A stretch of DNA of 30,273 nucleotides from contig DATLAJ010000020.1 of assembly GCA_035527515.1 (NCBI GenBank), positions 1 through 30,273 on the forward strand. Reading direction: 5' to 3'. This document shows positions 8,129 to 15,533 of the stretch, one piece after another; within the stretch, counting starts at the first letter, position 1; every line of letters starts with the position of its first letter. A program made the translations under genes and the position numbers. The stretch comes from a bacterium (GTDB taxonomy: Bacteria > B130-G9). A model generated the notes under the pieces. It saw only the letters and a list, made by a program, of their open reading frames with translations. It ran no database searches and was not told the origin of the DNA.

Positions 8129-8893
8129 CTAGCTGATGTGCCTTTTCTCCGAACCTCTCCCAGCCTGAGCCCGGACCCCAAGTAGGAACAACACAAGCCA
8201 GGCAATCATCGGCCAAACAAGATTCATCCTGTTGGCTATCAAAATGCCCCCAAACCTATGGCACATCGCCATAGCTCCCGCTACGAGGACGTAAGACCCT
8301 AACAGGGACGTGAACAGTATCATAGCATGTCGCATCAGCAATACCGAAAGTAATCCAACTATGACAAACGACGCAGCAGTCCAAAGCACCGAGGACCCCA
8401 AACCCAGTCGTTGGCAGAGGTAACTTGCAGAGACCGAGCCCAAGAACCCGCAGAAAACAAAGACCATTAGCTTCACAAATGGAACCGCAAGAATCCCCAG
8501 CAGAAGTGCCAGGACGACCGTGATCGCTACTGGAATCGCTGCCGACTGGATCGCGAACTTAGCGCTGATCCAGTCTCCGAAGAGGAAGCCAAGCGTCGCC
8601 CCCGCCAGAAGCCCGAACATCACGAGCGTGATCCTGTAGATTTTCCATCCTAGAAATAGAAGCAGAAGAGCGATGGCCATCGCGCCCAAGATTACGGGCA
8701 CAGGCCTGTCAAAGAGCAGGTTGAAGGTTGAGAGAACGTCGCCAAACACCGCGGATAGGGCGGCCGCAACCTGATGAGCAATGCCCTGTTCAGCGGGCGC
8801 TATCGCCATGCCAGCTGGCATATTCTGTGCCTGGACTCCTGTCAAGAGTAGGGGAACCACTATTTTACTGCAAAATGTCATAACCGCTGCCAA
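8129..8893 (-). CDS. Polytopic membrane protein, DUF4203/TMEM198-like
   Basis: 254 residues with an N-terminal signal-like segment (about 6-22, FCSKIVVPLLLTGVQAQ), then seven or so hydrophobic helices from residue 65 onward (PVPVILGAMAIALLLLFLGW, then ITLVMFGLLAGATLGFLFG and others) and a short basic tail. Gly-rich helices with a GLLAGATLGF pattern recall the TMEM198/DUF4203 family, whose bacterial function is unknown. The first in-frame start is TTG at 8893; an ATG five codons later (8881) is an equally good choice. Neither has a strong ribosome site. It ends 45 nt before rpsA on the same strand, which suggests shared transcription, but nothing points to a ribosomal role. Confidence 0.7.
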   Translation of the reverse strand: MAAVMTFCSKIVVPLLLTGVQAQNMPAGMAIAPAEQGIAHQVAAALSAVFGDVLSTFNLLFDRPVPVILGAMAIALLLLFLGWKIYRITLVMFGLLAGATLGFLFGDWISAKFAIQSAAIPVAITVVLALLLGILAVPFVKLMVFVFCGFLGSVSASYLCQRLGLGSSVLWTAASFVIVGLLSVLLMRHAMILFTSLLGSYVLVAGAMAMCHRFGGILIANRMNLVWPMIAWLVLFLLGVRAQAGRGSEKRHIS

Positions 8894-8943
8894 ACTTAAC
8901 TCTTGCAGACTTCATTTGCAACTGCTCGCGGTGGTTTTTTGAG

Positions 8944-8995
8944 TCGCACCCGTTGGCTGATTCTGGGATTGTGGCGTCAAGCCGCCGCACTCCAA
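8944..8995. repeat. Dispersed repeat modules shared with 18075-18111
   Basis: TCAAGCCGCCGCACTCCAA at 8977-8995 matches 18075-18093 at 18 of 19 positions. TCGCACCCGTTG at 8944-8955 is the exact reverse complement of 18100-18111. The two modules occur in a different relative order and orientation at the two sites, as expected of a dispersed, rearranged repeat family. Confidence 0.7.
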
Positions 8996-9116
8996 GAGGT
9001 CGCTCGCTGTTTTTGTCAATTTGATTTTTCAGGCGGTGCAAAATGGGAGTTTTCGTATTCTGCTTTCGAGTCGCTAGCTCGGGGTTTTCCTCTGGTTAGG
9101 CTTCGGGGTGCGGGCA

Positions 9117-9238
9117 ATCCCCGACAGGGGATACCGTGGGTAGCCGTGCGTGCAACGCAACGGGAGGTTATCATAAGGAGCTTTCCTTATTACCGTCAGG
9201 CTGCGCCTGCGGCTACCCGTGGTGTGCCCTTTCGGGCA
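9117..9238. repeat. Cluster of nested palindromes (REP/MITE-like)
   Basis: Four structures stand side by side. ATCCCC-GACA-GGGGAT (9117-9132) is perfect. A long imperfect inverted repeat pairs 9138-9163 with 9193-9218: 18 of 26 positions, with a perfect outer GGGTAGCCG/CGGCTACCC. Inside its loop lies a perfect 7-bp hairpin ATAAGGA-GCTT-TCCTTAT (9173-9190). Then TGCCC-TTTC-GGGCA (9225-9238) is perfect. No gene overlaps it. Confidence 0.8.
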
Positions 9239-9315
9239 GAATCCCATGCGCCCCATCCCCGAGGCGGCCACAACATTCCCCTCTTCAATCTGATTATTCG
9301 GGTCATGCAGAGATC

Positions 9316-9344
9316 TTGATTTGCACGACGCACTGCGATAATGT
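9316..9344 (+). promoter_or_regulatory. Weak sigma70-type promoter candidate for the nitroreductase
   Basis: TTGATT (9316-9321), a 17-nt spacer and TAATGT (9339-9344); an overlapping GATAAT at 9337-9342 is a better -10 but lacks a -35. It would give a leader of about 65 nt. Confidence 0.3.
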
Positions 9345-9413
9345 TGTAGATGTCGTTGAGCCTCGAATCGGCAGTTAGCATGTAGGCCGAAATCAGATAA
9401 GGAGACTTCTGTT

Positions 9414-9929
9414 ATGGACGTTTATGAGGCAATAAGAAAAAGAAGAAGCGTCAGGGCATATAGGCCAGACGCTATCGACAGGAAGATTCTCTTAAGAGTG
9501 CTCGATGCGGCGAGGCTCGCCCCCTCGGCAAACAACCGCCAGGAGTGGCGTTTCGTTGTCGTTACCGACCACGACAGGCGCCAGCGCATGATGCAAGCAG
9601 CCAACAACCAGGGTTTCCTGGGCGAGGCGCCCGTGGTTATCGCGTGCTGTGCCAAGACTGATGAACGGCTGATGCGATGTGGGCAGCTGGCGTATTCAAT
9701 AGACGTTGCGATCGCCATAGACCACATGACCCTCGCTGCGACCGCTGAGGGTTTGGGGACCTGTTGGGTCGGCTCCTTTTACGAGGACAAGGTTAAGGAG
9801 GTGTTAGGCATTCCTAACGATGTCCGCGTTGTGCAGCTTCTGACCATGGGCTATCCTGCCGACTCGCCAAGACCCAAGAGCAGGCTTTCGCTTGACGAGA
9901 CCGTCTGCTGGGAGGCCTGGAAGCTGTAG
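9414..9929 (+). CDS. Nitroreductase-family flavoprotein
   Basis: 171 residues of the FMN-dependent nitroreductase fold, which reduces nitro, quinone or similar substrates with NAD(P)H, usually as a dimer. The N-terminal RKRRSVRAYRPDAID and the following LAPSANNRQEWRFVVV are the usual FMN-phosphate and ring contacts. AAAEGLGTCWVGSF-like wording (here AATAEGLGTCWVGSFYEDKVKEVLGIP) and the closing LLTMGYPA are also characteristic. It is a short form of the family. The ATG has AAGGAG 9 nt upstream. The following gene starts 40 nt downstream. The native substrate cannot be told from sequence. Confidence 0.93.
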   Translation: MDVYEAIRKRRSVRAYRPDAIDRKILLRVLDAARLAPSANNRQEWRFVVVTDHDRRQRMMQAANNQGFLGEAPVVIACCAKTDERLMRCGQLAYSIDVAIAIDHMTLAATAEGLGTCWVGSFYEDKVKEVLGIPNDVRVVQLLTMGYPADSPRPKSRLSLDETVCWEAWKL

Positions 9930-9969
9930 AGGGGCACAGGTTCGAGCCGCTCAGAGCGGGAGGACGAGA

Positions 9970-12549
9970 GTGCAGGACGGACGAGGCGCATCGAGGGCGC
10001 AGGCGGTGAGAGCGCTCAAGGCGCTTGTTGGTTTGGCCTCGGTATCGGCTATCATCGCGCTCGTGATATGGTCATCGGCCATTCTTACGCGTTTTCTGTC
10101 GCCGCTTTCATACGAGGTAGAGGAGTTAAGCCAGCCGCTGCTCTCATATCGTATGCTGCCAGAGCCGTTTGTTTTGAGCATAAACCGGCAGTTCTCAAAA
10201 CGGCTGGAAAGGCTCGCCCGCGGCAGATACGAGCTAAGCGTTGCGTGCTCAGTTGATGGTCAGGGCCAAGGTATCCTGCTTGCTTTTATCGATGGCCTGA
10301 AGGTGGGCGAAGTGCGCGCCTCGAGCAGCTCGAGTCGAGTCTTCACTTGCCCGGTTAACGTGTCGGCGTCGGCCATCGAGCTCGGCCTTAAGTTCGAGCC
10401 TGGGGGAGTATGCTCTCTCCAAGTCGAGCAGATAGAGCTCAGGAGAACAGTCCCTCTTGTTTACAGGGAGGTTACGGATAGATACGGCCTCCCAGGTGGT
10501 CGGCGGATAGATCCCCAGAACCCGCTGGCAATCCATCTCGAGGTCCCGCACGACGCATACGGGCTCCTCGTCCGGGCAAAGGCCGATCAGCTCTCCTCTG
10601 AGCCTCCCAAGATTGCTGTGTCAGCCAACGGGGAAACTCTTGGCTCGCACACGGTCTATTGGGTCAAGTGGTCAGATTACATGTTTGGTCTGCGAGGACT
10701 TGGGGGCAAAGCCGCAGAGCTTTCGATTCGTGTGGCAAACGCAGATGGCGTGGCAATCATAGACCGTATCACCATACTTCAGCGGCGCAGAGCCAGGGCG
10801 TATTCTCTGAACGTGCTTGGCACTTTTCTCGAGGCGTGCTCCGCACAGCGCGCGGCTGCCAAGTGCTATCTTGCATCGCTGAGATTCTATCCTGAGAACT
10901 GGCAAGCCAAGAACAACCTGCTCAGGGCACTTCTGCGGCTGGACATGCCAGACGAGGCGGCTGTCCTGTTGCACCTGTTTCGTGATTTCAAGCCGCAGTT
11001 TTATGATTCGCAGGTTCGGGCAGAGCAGGTCTCGAGCGCCGCCTCGACCCTTGTGGCTTACGGCGCCGCAGACCGAGCGGAGGCGCTCGTTGACCGGTAC
11101 TTCCGGACATACGAGCTGACAGCGACCCGGTCTCTGCTGCGTCGGCTTGTCAAGAAGGCCCATGAGATGCAGAAGACGACGATGGTCTCGGCGCGATCAT
11201 GGACGCTGATACCAGCGAGCGCGCTTTCGGTTGGCATTGTTCCTGCGCTTTCCGAGGGCAGAGAGAGCAGCGTGATCGAGGAGGCGCTCTCCGGCCGCCG
11301 GGACACGAACGTGCTATTGCGGCGAAGGCAGGAAACTCACCTGCTCGACCAGGTTTATGATGTCCCGAGCGGGATTCTCTCGCCCAATTCCGTCCTGGCC
11401 GACCCGTGCAACGCTCAGAATCTGCTGTCAGGCTGGGACGAGCCAGGGGACGCCCGTATCGTGTGGGGGAGAGGCGCCGAATCGGTGCTCGCGGTTAGCG
11501 TTGAGAAGCCCAACGATGTGCTCCTGACGTTCAGAGCCAAGCCGCGCTTCGTCTATAATCTCCTCCCAAGAATGGTCGTCTCCTTCAACGGCAAGCGTCT
11601 TCGCGAGATAACGCTTCTGCCCGGATGGCACGAGTATCAGACGTTCGTGCCTGCCGAGCTGCAGAGAACAGGCCAAAACAGGCTCTCGCTGAGTTACATC
11701 TACTTCGGGCCTGATACCAGGGGCGAGAGCGGGCAAACCGACCGAAAGGTCGCCTTTCATTATACTGAGTGGTGGCCGACCGACGAGCGCTTCAAGGACA
11801 GGTTCATCTACGAGACCGGCACGATGGTGGGGGACCACCGGTTCAATATCGATGGGGACGTCCGCCAGACGCTATTTGTGCACCCCCCGCGGGCCATTTT
11901 CTATCCGACCGTGATATGGCCTGACACTACGCTCTCCTTTGGGCTTGGGATATCTGAGAAGATCTGGGACAGAGGCGGAGACGGCGCTCTGTTTAAGATC
12001 CTCTTTTATCCGCAAACCCGAGGCGATGAGAATGCACAGCCGGTCGTTCTCTTGGACCGGTTTCTCAATGCGTGCGGCAACCCAGACGATCGGCACTGGT
12101 TCGACTACGAGCTCGACCTGGGCAAATGCGGCGCCACGGTCGGCACGCTAGCTTTTGAGACGCTTCCGGGCAGAAACGGCGACTTCTGGTACGACTGGTC
12201 AGGCCTTTCTGACCCAACAACTCGAGAGACAGTGGAATATATCGATCTATCCCGCAAGTCGTGTAGTGCGTCGATCAGGTGCGAAGGCGGGGAGTATAGC
12301 ATCGCGGTGTTGGCGAAGGGCTCACCCGTCGATGTGTTCCCGCCGTGGGTTGGCGTCATGATAGATGGGCACTACGTCCAGACGTTGCTCATCAAGCACC
12401 CTGAGTGGGCGCCCTACTACCTCACGGTGAAGCTCCTTGCCGGCCAACATAGGCTCACTCTCTACTTCGCCAACGAGACCGACCTTGCCCAGTCCTGGAA
12501 GCCGATGCGATTGCTGATCGGCGGCGTGGGACTGAAACGCGCCTCGTAG
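9970..12549 (+). CDS. Large membrane-anchored protein with beta-sandwich and TPR-like regions, function unknown
   Basis: The frame is open from 9892, inside the nitroreductase. The likely start is GTG at 9970, which has GGGAGG 6 nt upstream and clears the overlap. This gives 859 residues. One N-terminal membrane helix (about 19-40, ALVGLASVSAIIALVIW) puts the rest outside the cytoplasm. Residues about 70-280 look like beta-rich, lectin- or CBM-like domains. Residues about 285-350 (AQRAAAKCYLASLRFYPENW, then NLLRALLRLDMPDEAAVLL) are helical and TPR-like. The C-terminal half returns to beta-rich repeats with many aromatic and Asp residues. I do not recognise a family. An extracytoplasmic carbohydrate-binding or surface role is only an inference. 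No homologous neighbour helps. Confidence 0.8.
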   Translation: MQDGRGASRAQAVRALKALVGLASVSAIIALVIWSSAILTRFLSPLSYEVEELSQPLLSYRMLPEPFVLSINRQFSKRLERLARGRYELSVACSVDGQGQGILLAFIDGLKVGEVRASSSSSRVFTCPVNVSASAIELGLKFEPGGVCSLQVEQIELRRTVPLVYREVTDRYGLPGGRRIDPQNPLAIHLEVPHDAYGLLVRAKADQLSSEPPKIAVSANGETLGSHTVYWVKWSDYMFGLRGLGGKAAELSIRVANADGVAIIDRITILQRRRARAYSLNVLGTFLEACSAQRAAAKCYLASLRFYPENWQAKNNLLRALLRLDMPDEAAVLLHLFRDFKPQFYDSQVRAEQVSSAASTLVAYGAADRAEALVDRYFRTYELTATRSLLRRLVKKAHEMQKTTMVSARSWTLIPASALSVGIVPALSEGRESSVIEEALSGRRDTNVLLRRRQETHLLDQVYDVPSGILSPNSVLADPCNAQNLLSGWDEPGDARIVWGRGAESVLAVSVEKPNDVLLTFRAKPRFVYNLLPRMVVSFNGKRLREITLLPGWHEYQTFVPAELQRTGQNRLSLSYIYFGPDTRGESGQTDRKVAFHYTEWWPTDERFKDRFIYETGTMVGDHRFNIDGDVRQTLFVHPPRAIFYPTVIWPDTTLSFGLGISEKIWDRGGDGALFKILFYPQTRGDENAQPVVLLDRFLNACGNPDDRHWFDYELDLGKCGATVGTLAFETLPGRNGDFWYDWSGLSDPTTRETVEYIDLSRKSCSASIRCEGGEYSIAVLAKGSPVDVFPPWVGVMIDGHYVQTLLIKHPEWAPYYLTVKLLAGQHRLTLYFANETDLAQSWKPMRLLIGGVGLKRAS

Positions 12550-12727
12550 GTTTTCGGCCGTCCGATTGCCGTATCTGTCAATCATCCGGGTTAACTCAGC
12601 ATTACTTGCTGTGTCGGAAAGCATGTGCGCCGGGGGAGAGCGGCGTCAGGAACACAATCTGGCGTGCTTCTGTTAATGATGCGGAGAATGTAGAGCTGTC
12701 GGGGCAATTTGGGGGGGCTCGCAACTG

Positions 12728-12756
12728 TTGACAGAAGGCGAGTCTGGTTCTATATT
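12728..12756 (+). promoter_or_regulatory. Sigma70-type promoter of the fmdB-dnaJ-grpE unit
   Basis: A consensus TTGACA (12728-12733), exactly 17 nt, then TATATT (12751-12756). Transcription would start near 12763, leaving an 80-nt leader that contains the inverted repeat at 12794-12820. A TATAAT at 12822-12827 lacks any -35 partner. Confidence 0.7.
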
Positions 12757-12793
12757 GGATATGGGGTGAGAAGTCCGACTGAGCTACAGTTGA

Positions 12794-12820
12794 ATATCTC
12801 ACTACGCGTTTTTGAGATAT
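12794..12820 (+). promoter_or_regulatory. Inverted repeat, candidate operator ahead of the chaperone genes
   Basis: ATATCTCA (12794-12801) and TGAGATAT (12813-12820) form a perfect 8-bp inverted repeat with 11 nt between, abutting a TATAAT. It is not the CIRCE sequence (TTAGCACTC-N9-GAGTGCTAA), but has a comparable layout in the leader of a chaperone operon. Confidence 0.45.
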
Positions 12821-12842
12821 GTATAATGGCTGGGAGTGACTG

Positions 12843-13172
12843 ATGCCTCTTTACGAATATAAGTGCGAGAATTGCGGGAATCACATCGAGGTTCTTCATG
12901 ATGTGGATGAGAAAGGGCCGGAGCGTTGTGCTAAGTGTGGGGGCAAGCTCAAACGCCTAATAGGGGCTCCGGGCCTGATATTCAAGGGGCCTGGTTTTTA
13001 CGTGAACGATTATGGGCGCAACAGCGGGGCTGGCGGCAAGCCCACCGGCAAGGGCGGAGGAGTCACTGAGAGCCACGACAGTTCCAAGGAGCGCGATTCA
13101 GCAGACAAGAGCGAGCCCGCCGCCAAGCCCGCGCCGGACACAGGCGCGCATGCTGCCTCGTCCGGTCATTGA
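12843..13172 (+). CDS. FmdB-family zinc ribbon protein
   Basis: 109 residues beginning MPLYEYKCENCG, the standard opening of the FmdB/CxxC_CxxC_SSSS putative regulatory family. Four Cys (8, 11, 29, 32) make one zinc ribbon. The rest, about 70 residues, is a low-complexity Gly/Lys/Ser/Ala tail likely to be disordered. Proteins of this family are widespread and mostly uncharacterised; one was linked to amidase/formamidase expression. The ATG has GGGAG 6 nt upstream. It is the first gene after a good promoter and precedes dnaJ by 22 nt, so it is probably co-expressed with the chaperones. Confidence 0.9.
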   Translation: MPLYEYKCENCGNHIEVLHDVDEKGPERCAKCGGKLKRLIGAPGLIFKGPGFYVNDYGRNSGAGGKPTGKGGGVTESHDSSKERDSADKSEPAAKPAPDTGAHAASSGH

Positions 13173-13194
13173 CTTTAGGCGTTGACGGTCTTTG

Positions 13195-14292
13195 ATGAGT
13201 AAGAGGTGCTATTACGAGGTCCTTGGCATAGCAAGGACCGCCGCTCCAGACAAGCTGAAGAAGGTTTACCGGCGTCTTGCTCTGAAGTATCATCCAGACC
13301 GATGCCCCGATGACCCTGAGGCAGAGGCTCGATTCAAGGAGGCTTCTGAGGCATACCAAGTCCTGATCAATCCTGAGAAGCGCAGCATCTATGACAGGTT
13401 TGGCCACGCAGGGCTTCAGAACTCTGGGTACCGTGGTTTCACCAGTGCGAGCGACATCTTCTCGAGTTTCAGTGATATTTTTGATGACTTCTTCGGCTTT
13501 GGTTCGAGGAGGCGTTCTGTGCCCCGGGGCGAGGACGCTCGATTCGACCTGGACATATCTTTCAAGGACGCCGTCTTTGGTAAGGCCCAAGAGATGGAGG
13601 TTACCAGGCTAATCGTTTGTCCGTCTTGCGGCGGCTCTGGTGCGGAGTCTGCGGCCGACGTTGTAACGTGTCCGACGTGCCGGGGCAGAGGCACATTGCT
13701 CTCTGGACTTGGGTTTGTGCAGATTAGTTCCACCTGTCCGCGGTGCGGAGGGGCTGGGAGGATTGTGAAGTCTAGGTGCCGAGTTTGCAGGGGGAAGAGG
13801 CTCGTCAAGAAGAAGGCGAAACTGCACGTTGACATCCCATCAGGTGTCGAAACTGGCAACTACATAACGCTGAAAGGGAAGGGGCACGATGTGCCTGGCG
13901 GGGTGCCCGGGGACCTGCATGTTGTGTTCCACGTATTGGCGCATGACTTCTTCGAGAGACGAGATAACGATATTGTGTGTGAGGCGCCGATCTCATTTGT
14001 TCAAGCAGTGCTGGGGACGACGATAGAGGTCCCGACCCTGCGGGGGTCCAGAAGGCTGACTGTGGCTCCGGGCACGCAGACGGGAACAGTGTTGCGCATC
14101 GAGGGCGAGGGTGTGCCTGGGAGCGGTTTTTATTCTGGAGGGGACATGCTGGTTAAACTGGCGGTTAAGACCCCCACGAAGCTGACGGCGGAGCAAGAGG
14201 CTCTGCTCAAGGAGTTTGCGAGAGTTTCGGGTGAGGATGTGTCTGACCATAGGACAGGCGCCTTTCAGCGCATCGCTGAGAAGATATTTTGA
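13195..14292 (+). CDS. dnaJ: Chaperone protein DnaJ
   Basis: This is the Hsp40 co-chaperone that delivers unfolded clients to DnaK and stimulates its ATPase. The J domain spans residues 4-70 with HPD at 33-35. A short Gly/Phe/Ser linker (71-105) is Phe- and Asp-rich rather than the usual long Gly/Phe stretch. The zinc region has CPSCGGSG (142-149), CPTCRGRG (159-166), CPRCGGAG (181-188) and a degenerate fourth motif CRVCRGKR (195-202). The substrate-binding C-terminal domains follow (LHVDIPSGVETGNYITLKGKG onward). 365 residues is usual for DnaJ. I choose the ATG at 13195; a TTG one codon earlier is possible. The ribosome site is weak. dnaK is not in this window. Confidence 0.97.
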   Translation: MSKRCYYEVLGIARTAAPDKLKKVYRRLALKYHPDRCPDDPEAEARFKEASEAYQVLINPEKRSIYDRFGHAGLQNSGYRGFTSASDIFSSFSDIFDDFFGFGSRRRSVPRGEDARFDLDISFKDAVFGKAQEMEVTRLIVCPSCGGSGAESAADVVTCPTCRGRGTLLSGLGFVQISSTCPRCGGAGRIVKSRCRVCRGKRLVKKKAKLHVDIPSGVETGNYITLKGKGHDVPGGVPGDLHVVFHVLAHDFFERRDNDIVCEAPISFVQAVLGTTIEVPTLRGSRRLTVAPGTQTGTVLRIEGEGVPGSGFYSGGDMLVKLAVKTPTKLTAEQEALLKEFARVSGEDVSDHRTGAFQRIAEKIF

Positions 14293-14335
14293 TCTGTGAT
14301 CATTGCCTATACTTGATCTAAGACATGGCAGGGAA

Positions 14336-14890
14336 ATGAAGCAAAAAGACGTGGACTGTCACGATGAGTCGGAGAGCAATGATCAGTCTCTCAAGGCTGA
14401 CAAGCGCCGAACGAGCATTTACAAAGAAGAGCTCCAAGAACTGAGAGAAAAGGCCGCGAAGGCAGATGAATACCTTGAAGACCTCCGGCGCCTGAAGGCC
14501 GAGTTTGATAACTTCAGGAAGCGCTGGGCCAAGGAGAGACAGGCGATCGCCCACTACGGTGAGGAGGAGCTGATCGGGGAACTTCTTACCACCATCGACA
14601 ACTTCGAGCGGGCTATTGCGGCGGCGAAAGAGGCTGGGCAGGATGGCCCGCTTTTAGAAGGGGTCGTACTGGTCCACGACCAGATGATCGATATCCTCAG
14701 AAGTCGCGGGCTACAGCGCATCAGTAGCACTGGCACGGAGTTCGACCCCAATTTCCATGAGGCGGTCAGTCAAGAGATAACTGATGAGGTGCCGGACAAC
14801 CACGTCATTGGCGAGGTCCAGCCGGGCTACAAGTTCCGCGACCGGCTTTTGAGGCCCGCTAAGGTTCGGGTTGCAAAAACGGCGCATTGA
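14336..14890 (+). CDS. grpE: Nucleotide exchange factor GrpE
   Basis: GrpE releases ADP from DnaK. The long N-terminal helix is clear (ELREKAAKADEYLEDLRRLK, then AEFDNFRKRWAKER), followed by the four-helix bundle (IGELLTTIDNFERAI, VHDQMIDILRSRG) and the beta wing with the family signature FDPNFHEAVSQE and VIGEVQPGYKFRDRLLRPAKV. Starting at the ATG at 14336 gives 184 residues, a normal length, with AGGG very close upstream; the frame is open from a TTG at 14303. It follows dnaJ by about 43 nt. The order dnaJ-grpE without dnaK or hrcA differs from the common hrcA-grpE-dnaK-dnaJ arrangement. Confidence 0.95.
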   Translation: MKQKDVDCHDESESNDQSLKADKRRTSIYKEELQELREKAAKADEYLEDLRRLKAEFDNFRKRWAKERQAIAHYGEEELIGELLTTIDNFERAIAAAKEAGQDGPLLEGVVLVHDQMIDILRSRGLQRISSTGTEFDPNFHEAVSQEITDEVPDNHVIGEVQPGYKFRDRLLRPAKVRVAKTAH

Positions 14891-14906
14891 GATAAAAGAA
14901 GCCCAT

Positions 14907-14979
14907 GGGCCGTTAGCTCAGTAGGTAGAGCATCTGCCTTTTAAGCAGAGGGTCGCAGGTTCGAATCCTGCACGGCTCA
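14907..14979 (+). tRNA. tRNA-Lys (anticodon TTT)
   Basis: A 73-nt cloverleaf. Acceptor GGGCCGT (14907-14913) pairs with ACGGCTC (14972-14978). The D arm is GCTCAGTAGGTAGAGC, the anticodon stem is TCTGC/GCAGA with loop CTTTTAA (anticodon TTT at 14940-14942), and the T arm is GCAGGTTCGAATCCTGC. The CCA is not encoded. It lies 16 nt after grpE and may be processed from the same transcript. Confidence 0.97.
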
Positions 14980-15377
14980 TAGCCCTTTAGCCGCCCTCCC
15001 GGCGATTCCGACCGCAGAAGCCGCCCAATACCATTTTGCCCTATATTGCCTGATTCTGATTGACCTTACCATATACAAATGACACAACAATGACACAGCT
15101 TCGGACGTTGAGATTCGGCGACCAAGGCCTTACACAAGTGCAGTGTTGAGTGAGTTGATCAAGGCTGATTGGGCCGGTTCCGTTGTTGTCACATTGACAC
15201 TTTGTATGCCAGTAGGTGGGACACGTTCTTCCGCATGGCATCGACCGGCAGATAACTCCATTGAAACAGCCTGTTAATACGCTGATCGCAGAGACACGTC
15301 TTGACAAACAGCGTGCAAGAGCGTCTATTCTGAAACGACCGATAATGTGACTCTCTTGACAAAGGAGGTGAATAGGA
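14980..15377. other. Gene-free stretch after tRNA-Lys
   Basis: About 400 nt with no supported gene. A minus-strand frame of 88 codons (15041-15307) is Cys-rich, lacks a ribosome site and resembles nothing. I find no second copy of the tRNA 3' end that would mark an attachment site. A candidate promoter for the following DUF1508 gene lies at 15301-15329. Confidence 0.6.
15301..15329 (+). promoter_or_regulatory. Promoter candidate for the DUF1508 gene
   Basis: A consensus TTGACA (15301-15306), 17 nt, then TCTATT (15324-15329, four of six matches to TATAAT). The predicted start point is about 40 nt ahead of the AGGAGG ribosome site. Confidence 0.4.
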
Positions 15378-15533
15378 ATGGCTGATAAATGGGAATTCTA
15401 CCAAGATGCACGAGGCGAGTGGCGTTGGCGGCGTATTGCCCCGAACGGGAGGATTGTTGGTGCTTCTGCAGAGGGCTATAAGAACAAAGCCGATTGCGTG
15501 GCGAATGCCCGCCGGAATGGGTACGAAGGATAA
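15378..15533 (+). CDS. DUF1508 (YegP-like) small protein
   Basis: 51 residues. The sequence WEFYQDARGEWRWRRIAPN followed by GRIVGASAEGYKNKADCVANA matches the compact beta-beta-beta-alpha pattern of DUF1508: a Trp-Arg-Trp strand, an Asn-Gly turn, then a Ser-x-Glu-Gly-Tyr-x-x-Lys helix start. Single-domain DUF1508 proteins are common in bacteria and archaea; the E. coli relative YegP has two copies. Their function is not established. The ATG has a strong AGGAGGTGA upstream with a spacer of about 8 nt, so translation is probably efficient. It stands alone in an accessory-looking stretch. Confidence 0.9.
   Translation: MADKWEFYQDARGEWRWRRIAPNGRIVGASAEGYKNKADCVANARRNGYEG

Larger units (their letters stand above)
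8894..9413. other. Gene-free spacer between divergent units, rich in hairpins and repeat fragments
   Basis: About 520 nt between the minus-strand membrane protein and the plus-strand nitroreductase. One plus-strand frame of 138 codons crosses it, but its translation follows the palindromes and has no protein character. The stretch holds a dispersed repeat module (8944-8995) and a cluster of hairpins (9117-9238), listed separately. The nitroreductase promoter should lie in its last 100 nt. Confidence 0.75.

Noticed and set aside
8903-9319. Plus-strand frame of 138 codons in the hairpin-rich spacer
   Set aside because: It reads through the palindromes, and its translation shows no domain or hydrophobic pattern of a real protein.
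9892-9969. Upstream extension of the large membrane-anchored gene into the nitroreductase
   Set aside because: The GTG at 9970 has a good ribosome site at the right distance; the extension is Arg/Gly-rich and overlaps a conserved gene.
12822-12827. TATAAT as a second promoter for fmdB
   Set aside because: No -35 hexamer at normal spacing, and it lies only 15 nt from an ATG that has its own ribosome site.
15041-15307. Minus-strand frame of 88 codons after tRNA-Lys
   Set aside because: No ribosome site, Cys-rich improbable composition, and it overlaps the promoter region of the DUF1508 gene.
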